Source: Fulvia fulva (lineage: Eukaryota > Ascomycota > Dothideomycetes > Mycosphaerellales > Mycosphaerellaceae). Taken from it: a stretch of DNA of 64,000 nt. Made by a program: the position numbers and the translations under genes. The notes under the pieces are model-generated. The model was not told the origin of the DNA, searched no databases, and saw nothing but the letters and a program-made list of their open reading frames with translations. This document shows positions 32,804-42,071 of this stretch, one piece after another; positions within the stretch are counted from its first letter, which is position 1; every line of letters begins with the position of its first letter. Location of the stretch: positions 3,472,001 to 3,536,000 of the forward strand of contig NC_063012.1 in NCBI RefSeq assembly GCF_020509005.1, read 5' to 3'.

Positions 32804-34934
32804 ATGACCTTGGAGGCCAGCGAACACAGCTCGGACGATCATGCGTCCTCTTACGGGAACTACGAACCGTATGAGGCCTCAGTCGCCTCGACAGCACCTT
32901 CATCGCAGGCTTCTGTCTTTTCAGACACCCTCTCTGCACAGAGCTCTATAGCGACTTCAATATCGGACGACTTTCGAAGTAGCCAGGAGGATGCGCGTGA
33001 ACAGGACAGGATCTGCGCAGCCGCGCAGCTGCAGTATCAGGTGCAGAACAACAAGCTGCCAGAGCATTCGTCGCTTCCCGTTGGAGGCACGAAAGTATGC
33101 GCACCATTCCCATCGTATGCGGATGTAACATCTGTGCCAGCATCGTACACTGTGCATCCACGAAGAGGCTCACTCACGAGGAGCCAAAAGCCGCCGCTAC
33201 TTATCCGTCAACGAGAACGGAAGAACCACTTCGTTGACAACCTTGTCGGTAAGCATTATGCATCCATGTTCTAGTACCAAGATGGTCGCTAAGATTGTTC
33301 GTTGCAAAGACTCTGCCACACAAATGGTCGAAGTCATTTGGCCGTTATCAGTCGTACCTTGCAGAAGTGAAGGCGGCGGACGTGGCGTGTTGCCGCTTCG
33401 CACCTACATTGAAGAGACATTGAAGCGCTCGCGCACCAGCTACTCCACATTGCAGGTCGCGCTCTACTATCTCATACTAATCAGGCCCCACGTGCCCAAG
33501 ACGGACTTTACCCTGGAGCAAACCGTGGACTGCCCCGCCGACAGATCCCTGATGTGCGGCCGACGCATGTTCCTGGCTGCACTCATACTTGCGTCCAAGT
33601 ACTTACAGGATCGCAACTACTCTGCGAAAGCATGGAGCAAAATGTCAGGCTTGAAAGTATGCGAAATCAACATGAACGAGCGAATGTACCTGAGCAAGAT
33701 CAACTGGAAGCTCCATATCTCGCAGGCAACCTTCGAGAAATGGCAGGAGCTTGTACTCAGGTTCTCCCCAACGCCATCCTCGCCCGGCGGCGGTGCGACT
33801 GTCAATACTTGGAAGCAGATTGTACCCATTCTCACACCCGAGCTGGACACCTTCACAACCAGCAGACCCGCATGCCCAGCACTTGCACCGCGAGCTGAAC
33901 TGTGTGACTTGTCGTCTTCAACAACCCCGACCCCGACCAAGTATCTAGGTCATGCACATATCGACTCGGCCTCACACGAGAGCACACCTACGCCCTCCAC
34001 GATCCTGCCACGGTTCTTGGAGCCGAGACCTGACATCCATCCACCAACGCCAGCCCTCGCTCGCATGGGTCCTCTACCCACGCCGAACATGACACCGTCG
34101 ACCGTCGCCTCAAACACTCCTGCAGCGAGTGTATGCGGCTCCCGACGGCCATCCATGTGCTCTGCAATGGCTACGGCTCAGAAGAGTCAATTGAGCAGAT
34201 GCTCTATCGATGCCTATCCGGCCCATCACGAAGCTCGTGCATTGTCACGACGACCTTCGATCATGAGCATGACATCGTATGGTTCCTCGCCAGAATCGAT
34301 GATGACAGATCGCTCGCGATCATCGCGCTCGTCGTCCATCTCTTCCATCTCCACTGTCTCGACAACTGCGTCGCTGGCGCCACAGCGAGCCTGTTTGGCT
34401 CGCCAGGCGACTTGTCGCAACGTCAGACTGCCGCCACTTAGGCTGGTCAAGGAAGAGAAGGAAGGAATCTGCACGAAGCCCATCGTTATCGACGATGATG
34501 TGGAGATGGTCTCTAGCCCAGTCATGGCAGACTTCCCCGTCAGCGAGAAGGTGTCGCGGCACAGTCGAGCATCGAAGAACATGCCGGTGGCAGCATCGGC
34601 AACCTCATCCAGTGAGAAAAGCCGAAAGCGTGGTCGTGCACACGGCAACCGTCGGTCGGAACTTCAAGAAGAAGTTCGATATCTCCTCGAAGAGTCTTTC
34701 GAGGATGAGATGGATCTTGATGACACTATCGTCTCGTCGCCGGAGGCGGCAACTTATGCCTCGAACATGCTCTCGCACGATTATTCGACCAAGCAAGTGC
34801 AGCACCCGGTCATGTATGCTCGTCGAGAGTCGAAGCGCGTGCCCGTGCAAAAGAACGATGGCAGAAAGCGCTTTTGCGGCTCGACGAGTGTCATGTCGAT
34901 CTCGCCCGTGCCACTCTACGGCGAAGTGGTGTAA
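32804..34934 (+). CDS. Pho85-type (PCL/PclA-like) cyclin
   Basis: Exons 32804-33248 and 33310-34934 give 689 residues; the 61-bp intron is GTAAGC...CAAAG and keeps phase within the sequence FVDNLVDSATQMVEVIWPLS. The cyclin box spans about residues 145-270: PLRTYIEETLKRSRTSYSTL, ALYYLILIRP, CGRRMFLAALILASKYLQDR, then NERMYLSKINWKLHISQATF. This pattern matches Pcl1/2/9, Pas1 and PclA cyclins, which activate the CDK Pho85/PhoA. Such cyclins link nutrient status to polarity, G1 progression and, in Aspergillus, conidiation. The remaining 400 residues are Ser/Pro/Thr-rich with many SP/TP sites and basic patches (KSRKRGRAHGNRRS), with no further domain. The upstream leader is long, suggesting translational or transcriptional control. 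Confidence 0.88.
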
Positions 34935-35806
34935 TTATGACACTGCCCGAGGGCAACACAATCCCACATGCGTCCAGAGTAGTCGCATTATGGTTATGAA
35001 CAGGACACATGGTGTTTATTGGCGCACTGTAGTTGTACCTTGTTTTAAAGATATCCCACAAATCAGATGTGTTTCATACGCAATTATTCCACGTCAACAT
35101 TCTCTATCCCACCTGACCCCAGTCACAACGACGCTCCCACATACGACCATGGCATCGTTCAATTTCAAGTTTTACAATATAGTTCGAGCGTACGAATCTG
35201 GCTACCAGTTCATTCTACTTTCTTTCAATGACGAGGAAGACGAAACTCCTCGGCGTAGTAGTGGAGTAGTATCTCGCTCATGGTGTCGAGAAATAGGGAA
35301 AATTCATGGAGACCTCAACGACGACAGAGAGCAGAGGACGGGTGATAGAGGCATTTGCATAAATAGTCACATCAGAAGCCAACGTAAGGACGGGAATTAG
35401 CTATGGATAGCTCTGTCTGCCACATCGGATTTGCTGGATTTGCCGGTTTACTCATCCATCGGATACATCATGGCCATTGCTGTATCTTGAACAGTACCTT
35501 CGATAAGCGTCGAATACATCACTTGAAGACTTCGGCGATGTGTTCTGATGCTGCTGGAAGGCTTGCACGGTTGTTGCGTTGAAGCACAGTGAGTGGTACG
35601 TCCATGACATTTCACAGCCTGATTTGGCCTTCGTGGTCACCACACCGTACAGACCCACGATCACCCATTTTCACAAGGTGACATCGTCGCTGAGCATGGT
35701 GGTTAGCTGCTCTTCCGCCCCGTTTCTGTTGTAGAGCTATATCAACAGCTAAAGAAGGACCGCTTCCACCAATCACCATCGAATGCTCAGCATTCAACTC
35801 GGTTCA
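34935..35806. other. Intergenic region with one small doubtful ORF
   Basis: 3' flank of the cyclin gene. An ATG at 35150 in good context (CGACCATGG) opens 83 codons to 35400 (MASFNFKFYNIVRAYESGYQ...). It has no recognised family, no signal peptide and no splice partner. I do not call it a gene, but RNA evidence could change that. Nothing else is seen before the tRNA at 35807. Confidence 0.4.
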
Positions 35807-35817
35807 TCCCCGATGGT

Positions 35818-35869
35818 GTCAGTACCTCTCCACATTCCTCCCAGTATCAAGTAACTAATAATTCAGCAG
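35818..35869 (+). other. Spliceosomal-like intron 1 in the tRNA (D stem)
   Basis: 52 nt, donor GTCAGT, branch-like AACTAAT, acceptor GCAG. It falls between tRNA positions 11 and 12, inside the A box. Confidence 0.5.
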
Positions 35870-35885
35870 CTAGTGGCTATGATTT

Positions 35886-35935
35886 GTTCGTCTCCTCATC
35901 AACGGTTGATGTGAGCAAGAACTAACATCGTACAG
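35886..35935 (+). other. Spliceosomal-like intron 2 in the tRNA (before anticodon stem)
   Basis: 50 nt, donor GTTCGT, branch-like ACTAAC, acceptor ACAG. It falls between tRNA positions 27 and 28. Removing it rebuilds the T27-G43 pair and the continuous stem TCCGC. Confidence 0.5.
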
Positions 35936-35971
35936 CCGCTTGTCAATCAATCAATTCGCAAGTCGCGGGAG

Positions 35972-36023
35972 GTAAGCAGTGCAGTCTGTCCACTCTCGAT
36001 GAACGTAACTAACATATCATCAG
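35972..36023 (+). other. Spliceosomal-like intron 3 in the tRNA (variable loop)
   Basis: 52 nt, donor GTAAGC, branch AACTAAC, acceptor TCAG. It splits the variable loop (AG and AC). This is the best match of the three to the intron consensus of the protein genes in this window. Confidence 0.6.
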
Positions 36024-36050
36024 ACCAGGGTTCGATTCCCTGTCGAGGAG

Positions 36051-37107
36051 CATCAAGCGTCTCTCAAGAGCGATATATCTTTTTGATCGTCTTCTTCGAG
36101 GTCGGATAAGTGTGGATGGTGGTCGGGGTTGTGAAGCCTCGAGTATTTTTGAAGACGCGGGGTCAAGGGCAGCGTTCGAATGTCCAAGAGCTTGAGCATG
36201 TGATTATTTATAAGACTGATTGTAGTCGTAGTCGAAGATGAACAAGTCAATGTCGAAGAGCTGAAGTTGGTCCAGGAGGCTTGATCGGCTTGTGACACAC
36301 TTTTGCCGCTTTCGCAGTAATCCAACAGGCTCAGCGACAATGATACGACCAAGGTGCGTGGGACGATGTTGTGAACCGGAATGTAGAACTTTTGACAAGT
36401 GGCGAGATCGATATGGCTACTTGGCTGGGCTAGGCGGAGAGCTGTCTGAAAGAGGCTCTGGAGCAATTGTTTGAGTGATCATCTGAGTAGTAGTCCCAGA
36501 CATTGTATAGAGCTCGTCGGCGTGTCCACGATGTAGAAGGAAACGAAGCACTCCAGGGTCAGGGCCAATATTTGGGCTGCCTTGGGTCAGCGATATAGTC
36601 GGGGGCTGCCCGACGTGCCCAGGAGCGCATTTCCCAAGTTTCCGCGAGACGAATAGACGTTACTTCGTTCTGTATGGTTGGTTGGGGTCGAGCCAGACCC
36701 AAAGATGCGTGATGAAGCGCGTGTTTGACATTGTTTACATGTATTGGATCATGACGTGGGGATCAAAACAGCAACCACCACATTTGACGCCCAACGGCCA
36801 GCAGACAGCTCTGAATCCTTCCTTCCGCAACACTTCCTTCCGCCACACAAGTCTCGTTTGCACCAGCCTCTGCTTCACATCCAACACCGACACTCGCTTG
36901 ATGTTCACATCCCACACAGCTTCGCCTTCTTGGTCGTTCATCAGCTGAACGAGAGGTAATGTCGTCACCAGCAATGCGCCCGATCATTCGCCGTTCACCC
37001 TCGCTGACCCATTGGAATGCAGTGCAGCGACTCGCATTTCACGATCCCTCTCCCTCTCCCTCTCCCCCAAACGCCGGCCAGCTCACGGCCCTGCGCAACG
37101 AGGCACC
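36051..37107. other. Intergenic region and MOB1 leader
   Basis: A minus-strand open frame (36466-36053) ends 3 bp from the tRNA and is low-complexity Ser/Thr/Leu; I take it as chance. A CT-rich run (CTCCCTCTCCCTCTCCC) near 37050-37070 lies in the presumed MOB1 leader. Confidence 0.5.
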
Positions 37108-38165
37108 ATGACCTCGTTCATGAACACAATGTTCGTACACAACTCCCCTCCGCAGCCATACTCCCAGTCGCCCACAAAGCCATTGCCAGCGCTGCAGTCC
37201 AACGTGCTCGCAAACTCCGAGTCGTACCCCCACCTGCACTGTCCAGAGAGTCCGCGCTCCGTCTACCATTCGCCACTGCAGCGACACATCCAGCACGTGT
37301 TCGAGCATGGCAGCACTTCGCCCACGCGCTCACAGATACCTCTCCCCGTCCAGCACGAGTACCGACATCATGACACACATCGTGGCGCAGCGCTGGGCTT
37401 CGGCTTCATGGATATCGTGAAGAAGACTGACCTCTTGACGCGCAGCAACAGTAGCGCTCGAAGCCGCGCAACAGCCTCGTTCCAGCCAACAAAGCGACAG
37501 AAGGGTACCAACAGCTGGCAGCTCAAGCAGTTCGCCGAAGCCACTCTCGGAAGCGGCAGTCTACGAAAGGTCGTCCAGCTACCAGAAGGCGAAGATCGGG
37601 ATGAGTGGTTGGCCGTCAATGGTGTGTCCATGGAGAGCATGCTTGTTTGTCGATGCTCATTCGGCGCTAACGCCTACCAGTGGTCGACTTCTACAACCAG
37701 ATCAACCTCCTCTACGGCGCCATCACCGAGTTCTGCTCGCCTCAATCATGCCCGGAGATGAAAGCCACCGACGAGTTCGAGTACCTCTGGCACGATCCGC
37801 CAGCATTCCCCAAGCCGACACGCCTTCCAGCACCTACCTACATCTCCCATCTCCTCACCTGGACCTCCAATCACCTCTCGAATCCCTCCGTCTTCCCGAC
37901 ACACCCAGGCGTCGTCTTCCCGTCGAACTTCCAGCAAACGATACGCACCATCTTCAAGAGACTGTACAGAATCTACGCGCACATATACTGCCATCACTAT
38001 GGCGTTGTGAGGGGCCTTGGGCTGGAGGCGCACCTCAACACAGGCTTCAAGCACTATGTTCTGTTCGTCGAGGAGTTCAACCTGGCAGATGAGAAGGGCA
38101 ACAAGAAGGGGGAGTGGTATGGACCGCTTGGAGAGCTGGTTGAAAGCATGCTACGCAGCGACTAA
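37108..38165 (+). CDS. MOB1: MOB1 kinase activator (mitotic exit / septation network)
   Basis: Exons 37108-37621 and 37681-38165 give 332 residues; the 59-bp intron is GTGTGT...CTACCAG with a GCTAAC branch. The Mob1/phocein fold starts near residue 135: [40 protein letters not shown], then the zinc ligands as CSPQSC and, later, HIYCHH, followed by [18 protein letters not shown]. Mob1 binds and activates the NDR/LATS kinase (Dbf2/Sid2) at spindle poles and the septum. The first 134 residues are an extension rich in Ser, Pro and His with several SP/TP sites, comparable to the yeast Mob1 N-terminal extension but not alignable with it. A second in-frame ATG four codons on (37120) could also serve as start. 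Confidence 0.93.
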
Positions 38166-38563
38166 GACTGCGCGACTTGTACTGTTACATGAACTTCAGG
38201 ACGGCGTTACGGGCACATGATGATGAGCGGGCTTGAGGCACTTCACGAGCAGGGCAGGCGTTGAACTGGAGACCAGGCAAACAGGCCTGTGAAATCATAG
38301 AAGACAATCACGCACAGAAGCGCGGGTCGTTGATTTGCGAATAATGGAGTAGAGTTCTGTCTATTTGATGGCCATGAGTATGCATTCCCTTTTATGGAAT
38401 CAATGGGGTTGCTGGAGAGCTCATTTGCTTCCACAATGCTGACATGATCGACCAAATCTGTAGCGTACCTTCTACCGTCTAGGTTGTACACCAGGATCCC
38501 ATACTGAAATTTTGAACAATCGGTCCACCGCGTAACGCGACAAGCGGTGACAAACCACAGTGA
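38166..38563. other. Convergent 3' intergenic region
   Basis: 3' flanks of MOB1 and the Nudix gene. No gene is seen. Confidence 0.6.
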
Positions 38564-39141
38564 CTACCGCCTGATATTGCTCCTCTCGAGCGCTTCGAGA
38601 AGCTCAGGACGGCCCTCTAGCAACTGTCTCGCGGTGCGATAGCTCATCCATTTCCGCTCTCTCTTATGTCGCTCTGGCCAATTCTCCCTCGTCTCGATTA
38701 CTTTCACCTCGTAAAATTGGTAGCTGGCCCGTGGTGCTGTTACGCCGTACTTTTTGATTTGAGACTCGGTCCGCTTCTCACTGATGGTGCCCAGGTCCTT
38801 CTCCACTTTGCATATGATGCCGGCCTCCTCCCAGGCTTCACGACATGCGGCTTCTTGTTGTGTTCCTTCGTCGGTCTCCCACCCTCCTTTCGGCAGGACC
38901 CAGCCTTTTCGGCCAGAGCTTTGGATCATGAGGACTTGGTGGCGGTCTGCTGAAAGTGGTACCACGCCGGCTACGAGGCGCTCGCCATTGGGTCCGTACC
39001 TGCATGACCACGTGATCAGTATGTGTACAAACGTGACTTGGAGAAATGTTGTCGAAGGCTTGGGATCGGCCAAGCTTACCTCTGTTTGTCTCTACCGGTC
39101 CTTGCCGGCTTGAGTGTGCCAATGTCCTGTTGCTGGGCCAT
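38564..39141 (-). CDS. Nudix hydrolase, diphosphoinositol polyphosphate / diadenosine polyphosphate type
   Basis: Exons 39141-39080 and 38999-38564 (reverse) give 165 residues; the 80-bp intron is GTAAGC...TGCAG, phase kept. Exon 1 encodes MAQQQDIGTLKPARTGRDKQ, and the splice makes the family start R-YGPNGERLVAGVVPL. The Nudix box is complete at about 59-81: GGWETDEG, then REAWEEAG. The upstream GRKGWVLPKGG and the small size fit the Aps1/DDP1/DIPP group, which cleaves inositol pyrophosphates, diadenosine polyphosphates and polyphosphate. No targeting signal is present. A longer open frame reads through the intron to 39073, but that version lacks the conserved N-terminus, so the spliced start is preferred. 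Confidence 0.92.
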
Positions 39142-39810
39142 CGTGTACACCTTTGTTGTGGCTCTGTCGAGCAAGGAAAGTAGGGGGTTGAAGGACCAGA
39201 ACAGCTATCTGCTGTGGGTAGGACGTAGTCGCTGGAGCCCTTGCTATACTGGTGTCACGACCTTTCTCTCTAGTCGGCCGCTGGCTCAAGGGCGTGAGCA
39301 GGCTGCCAAGCGAACGAAAAGGTAGCAAATCGTGGGATGGTGTTGTTCGGAGAGGGAGATGCATCAGACCCGCTTGCGCCGGGGCTGCGGGCGGGAGTCT
39401 GACCTGGTGAGGCGGCGAGGGCCTCGCGTTGTGATTGACATTGTGAATGTTTGTGGGAGTGGGAGGACGAATGGGCTGCTAAAAGAGAACGGATCCCTTG
39501 GGTGCTAGCAGTGTGGAGTGCACACGTGACGAGAGATGATCAAGCGTGGGCATGCTCGACGGCAATACTACTTTGGTGCTAAGTGAACTCTGTCTGGATC
39601 GAGTGACCGTGGCTGTGGCCGTGGCCGCGGCATTGACTTAACGTTAGTTACTACAAGAAGTGTGGTGGTCCTCCTTGCACCAGCGGGCATTTCTCCTGCA
39701 CGCGTGAGTGGTCCTCCGTGGCGATCCGCGTCAGAAGGTGAAGTGCATTCACATAACAACACTGAATGTTCATCGTGACGGCACTTGCATCCACGTCCCA
39801 GCTTGCCAGC
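39142..39810. other. Divergent promoter region between the Nudix and ATE1 genes
   Basis: About 670 bp, GC-rich, with a short alternating TGGC/CGTGGC run near 39607-39630. No gene is seen. Confidence 0.5.
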
Positions 39811-41632
39811 ATGCAGAACAGCAACAGCGACAGCAGCAGCTCTCCCGACCCAGCACGGCTATCGCTGTTAACACCTATAGGTAAGCTGCCGCGCTCACCA
39901 ATCACCTGTCCAGCATGGAGCGCGTGTCGTCGAAGCTCTTCGACATGGCCTCCGCTGGCGCGCCCTCGGGATGGAGCTCCTGAGCCACTAGGCACGCGAC
40001 CTACTCCGCCGTTGCATCCGTGCTGGAGCAAGACAACGGGCTAAGTATGTGTCTTGAACAGGTTATCAAAGCAGCGACTGCGGATACTGCAAATCAGAAG
40101 AGTCAAGTCAGCGAACTCCCGATTCCCGTGCGTTCCATTGAGTCCTTGCTTTTGCCTCTCCGACTCTCCTTGCCTCACTCCTTCTGGCACCATGTGAACA
40201 TGAGGTCTTTGACCTCCCACAACACCTTTTCTACCGATCGTGGGCGGCCATCCCTAACGACGAACATGCAGGTGCTTCGTACTATGCACGAGCGAAAGTC
40301 CTCGGTCCTGAACACTACCAAAAGCTCATGGACCGTGGTTGGAGGCGATCCGGCACCCTGATCTACCTCCCGGATGCGTCCAGAAGCTGCTGTCCGCACT
40401 ACACAATCAAGCAAGTCATGTTCAGCTTCGCGTCAGTGGCAACGTAGACTGACCTGGGCAGATTACCTGCCTCTGAGTTCAGGCCTTCTCGTGATCAGCG
40501 TCAGGCGCTCCATCGATGGAACAAGTTCGTTCTTGGCGAGAAGTACATCAAGGAGGTCGAGAAGCAATTTCCCAAGACGAAAGAGTATGTTCTCTGGGGC
40601 CATGCCTGCAGCTTTGCTCAGTGCTGACCCTTGCAGGGAGAAGAAACGCCTCAAAGACACCTTCGACCTCGAGCAGGTAGTCCACGAAAGCGGGCGTCCC
40701 AATTTGAGGCCTAGCATTGAACCGGACCACCGCTTCGAGGTGACGCTTGAGCCAGACAAATTCACCGAGGAGAAGTTCGGGCTGTTCGAGAATTACCAAC
40801 GACACGTACACCACGAAGAGGACGGTGATATCACCGCATCCGGATTCAAGCGCTTCTTGTGCTCCTCCCCAGTATCAAGACAGACAGACAGCGATGGTAA
40901 GAAGCTGGGCAGCTTTCATCAATGCTATCGCCTCGATGGACGCCTCATTGCTATGGCCGTTCTGGACCTACTTCCTCATGCTGTCAGTGGCGTGTATTTC
41001 ATTTACCATAGTGACTTCGAGAAGTGGTCGTTTGGGAAGTTGTCGGCTCTTCGGGAGGCATGCTTGGCCCTCGAGCAAGGTTACCAGTACTACTACATGG
41101 GCTACTACATCCACGGTTGCAAGAAGATGCGCTACAAAGGCGACTACAAGCCACAATATGTTTTGGACTACGACAGTCTCCAGTGGGATCCCCTGAATGA
41201 CGACATGAAGTTCCTCATGGAACACAGCAAATACGCCAGCATGTCGAGGCACCGTCTGAAGGAGGCCGGCAGCCTGCCTGACGAGGAGGACAAGCCTATG
41301 CATCCCACACCAACTGAGGCAATGCAGTCTGGTCTATCACTACTTCAGCTCGGCATGCCCGGAGTCTTGACATTAGATCAGCTACACCAAGAGGTGGAAC
41401 TTGATCACATGAAAGTCCATCTTGGCCGCGGGAGTGTTCACGAGATTCAGGTAAACTGCCCTTCCTCACGTCTATGTACCTAAAGGAAACCTCTAACATC
41501 CAAGTCCAGAACATCTCAACCTGGGACTCAGGCTCAGATCTCGACCAATCGTCCCTACGCGGCATCTTCGCTGAGCTCGCCGCCGTGCTTGGACCCGACG
41601 TTGCAAAGGAAGCCATCATTGACTTTGGCTGA
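39811..41632 (+). CDS. ATE1: Arginyl-tRNA--protein transferase
   Basis: Six exons: 39811-39880, 40062-40127, 40272-40410, 40462-40584, 40637-41450 and 41510-41632, giving 444 residues with all phases consistent. The N-terminal Cys cluster is intact: SSDCGYCKSEESSQRTPDSR and SCCPHYTIK. The catalytic region follows: SGFKRFLCSSP, GSFHQCYRLDGRLIAMAVLD, VYFIYHSDFEKWSFGKLSAL and YYMGYYIHGCKKMRYKGDYK. Intron 3 (40411-40461) has a GC donor, GCAAGT. Only that choice keeps TIKLPASEFRPSRDQR in frame, since the nearby GT would give an early stop. Ate1 adds arginine from Arg-tRNA to N-terminal Asp, Glu or oxidised Cys, marking proteins for the Arg/N-degron pathway. The last exon (NISTWDSGSDL...) is acidic. 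Confidence 0.94.
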
Positions 41633-42071
41633 TGACCTACCACCAATCTCCAGCACGGCAGCAAGGACGTGGGCACATGCGCCGATTCGCCGAGTGCCAG
41701 CGCTGACTACAAAGCACTGCGCCTTGCGCCGCACGCATGCATATGCAAGGCCACTAGAGAGGAAAGAGGGCACGTGCTCATTCGACGGCACCGCACCACA
41801 GCGAAAATTTGGAGCTTGGAGCAGCGTTCATGCCACGCACTACCCGGGACTGTGTGTTTGCGATGTGCGGAAATGCAGCATGGCGATATGTAAAAGAGCC
41901 AGGCTTTAAGTTGCAGAACATGTCATGGAGTGGCACGATGTTTAGGCGCAGCATGCAGATCTCGCGCCGGAGCAGTTCACGGCAAATTTAACTGAACAGG
42001 CAACGACGACCAAGTACTGGCACAAGATGTCATTAGACTCTGTATCGATCTCAGGATAAGGGCCTCATCCA
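41633..42071. other. Convergent 3' intergenic region
   Basis: 3' flanks of ATE1 and the 952-residue gene. The + strand frame at 41589-41909 overlaps the ATE1 end and has no family match. Confidence 0.55.

Larger units (their letters stand above)
35807..36050 (+). tRNA. tRNA-Asp(GUC) in four pieces: three spliceosomal-like inserts plus an 18-nt anticodon-loop intron
   Basis: Pieces at 35807-35817, 35870-35885, 35936-35971 (less an 18-nt insert at 35946-35963) and 36024-36050 join to 72 nt. Acceptor strands are TCCCCGA and TCGAGGA (one C-A mismatch at 4-69). D arm: GTCT and TGAT around AGTGGCTA (13-22 mismatched). Anticodon arm: TCCGC and GCGGG around TTGTCAC, anticodon GTC. Variable loop is AGAC. 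T arm: CAGGG and CCCTG around TTCGATT. The discriminator is G73. G73, G34-U35-C36 and G10-U25 are the known yeast tRNA-Asp identity elements. The B box is intact (36029-36039), but the first insert splits the A box. A T5 run at 36080 could end Pol III transcription. The T arm plus acceptor 3' half is certain as tRNA sequence; the assembly of the 5' pieces is inference and might instead describe a pseudogene. Confidence 0.65.

Noticed and set aside
35150..35400. 83-codon open frame starting in good context after the cyclin gene
   Set aside because: Too short to support without expression or homology; the composition is ordinary.
35892..35898. TCCTCAT as the 5' acceptor strand of the tRNA
   Set aside because: It pairs with TCGAGGA at only five positions, and the sequence after it cannot form a D arm at the right distance. 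The 35807 start fits six of seven pairs and gives all arms.
36053..36466. Minus-strand open frame of 137 codons next to the tRNA
   Set aside because: Low-complexity Ser/Thr/Leu composition and no family resemblance or splice signals. It appears to be chance.
39000..39073. N-terminal extension of the Nudix protein reading through 39073-39000
   Set aside because: This stretch is an intron with GTAAGC and TGCAG ends; splicing supplies the conserved family N-terminus from 39141.
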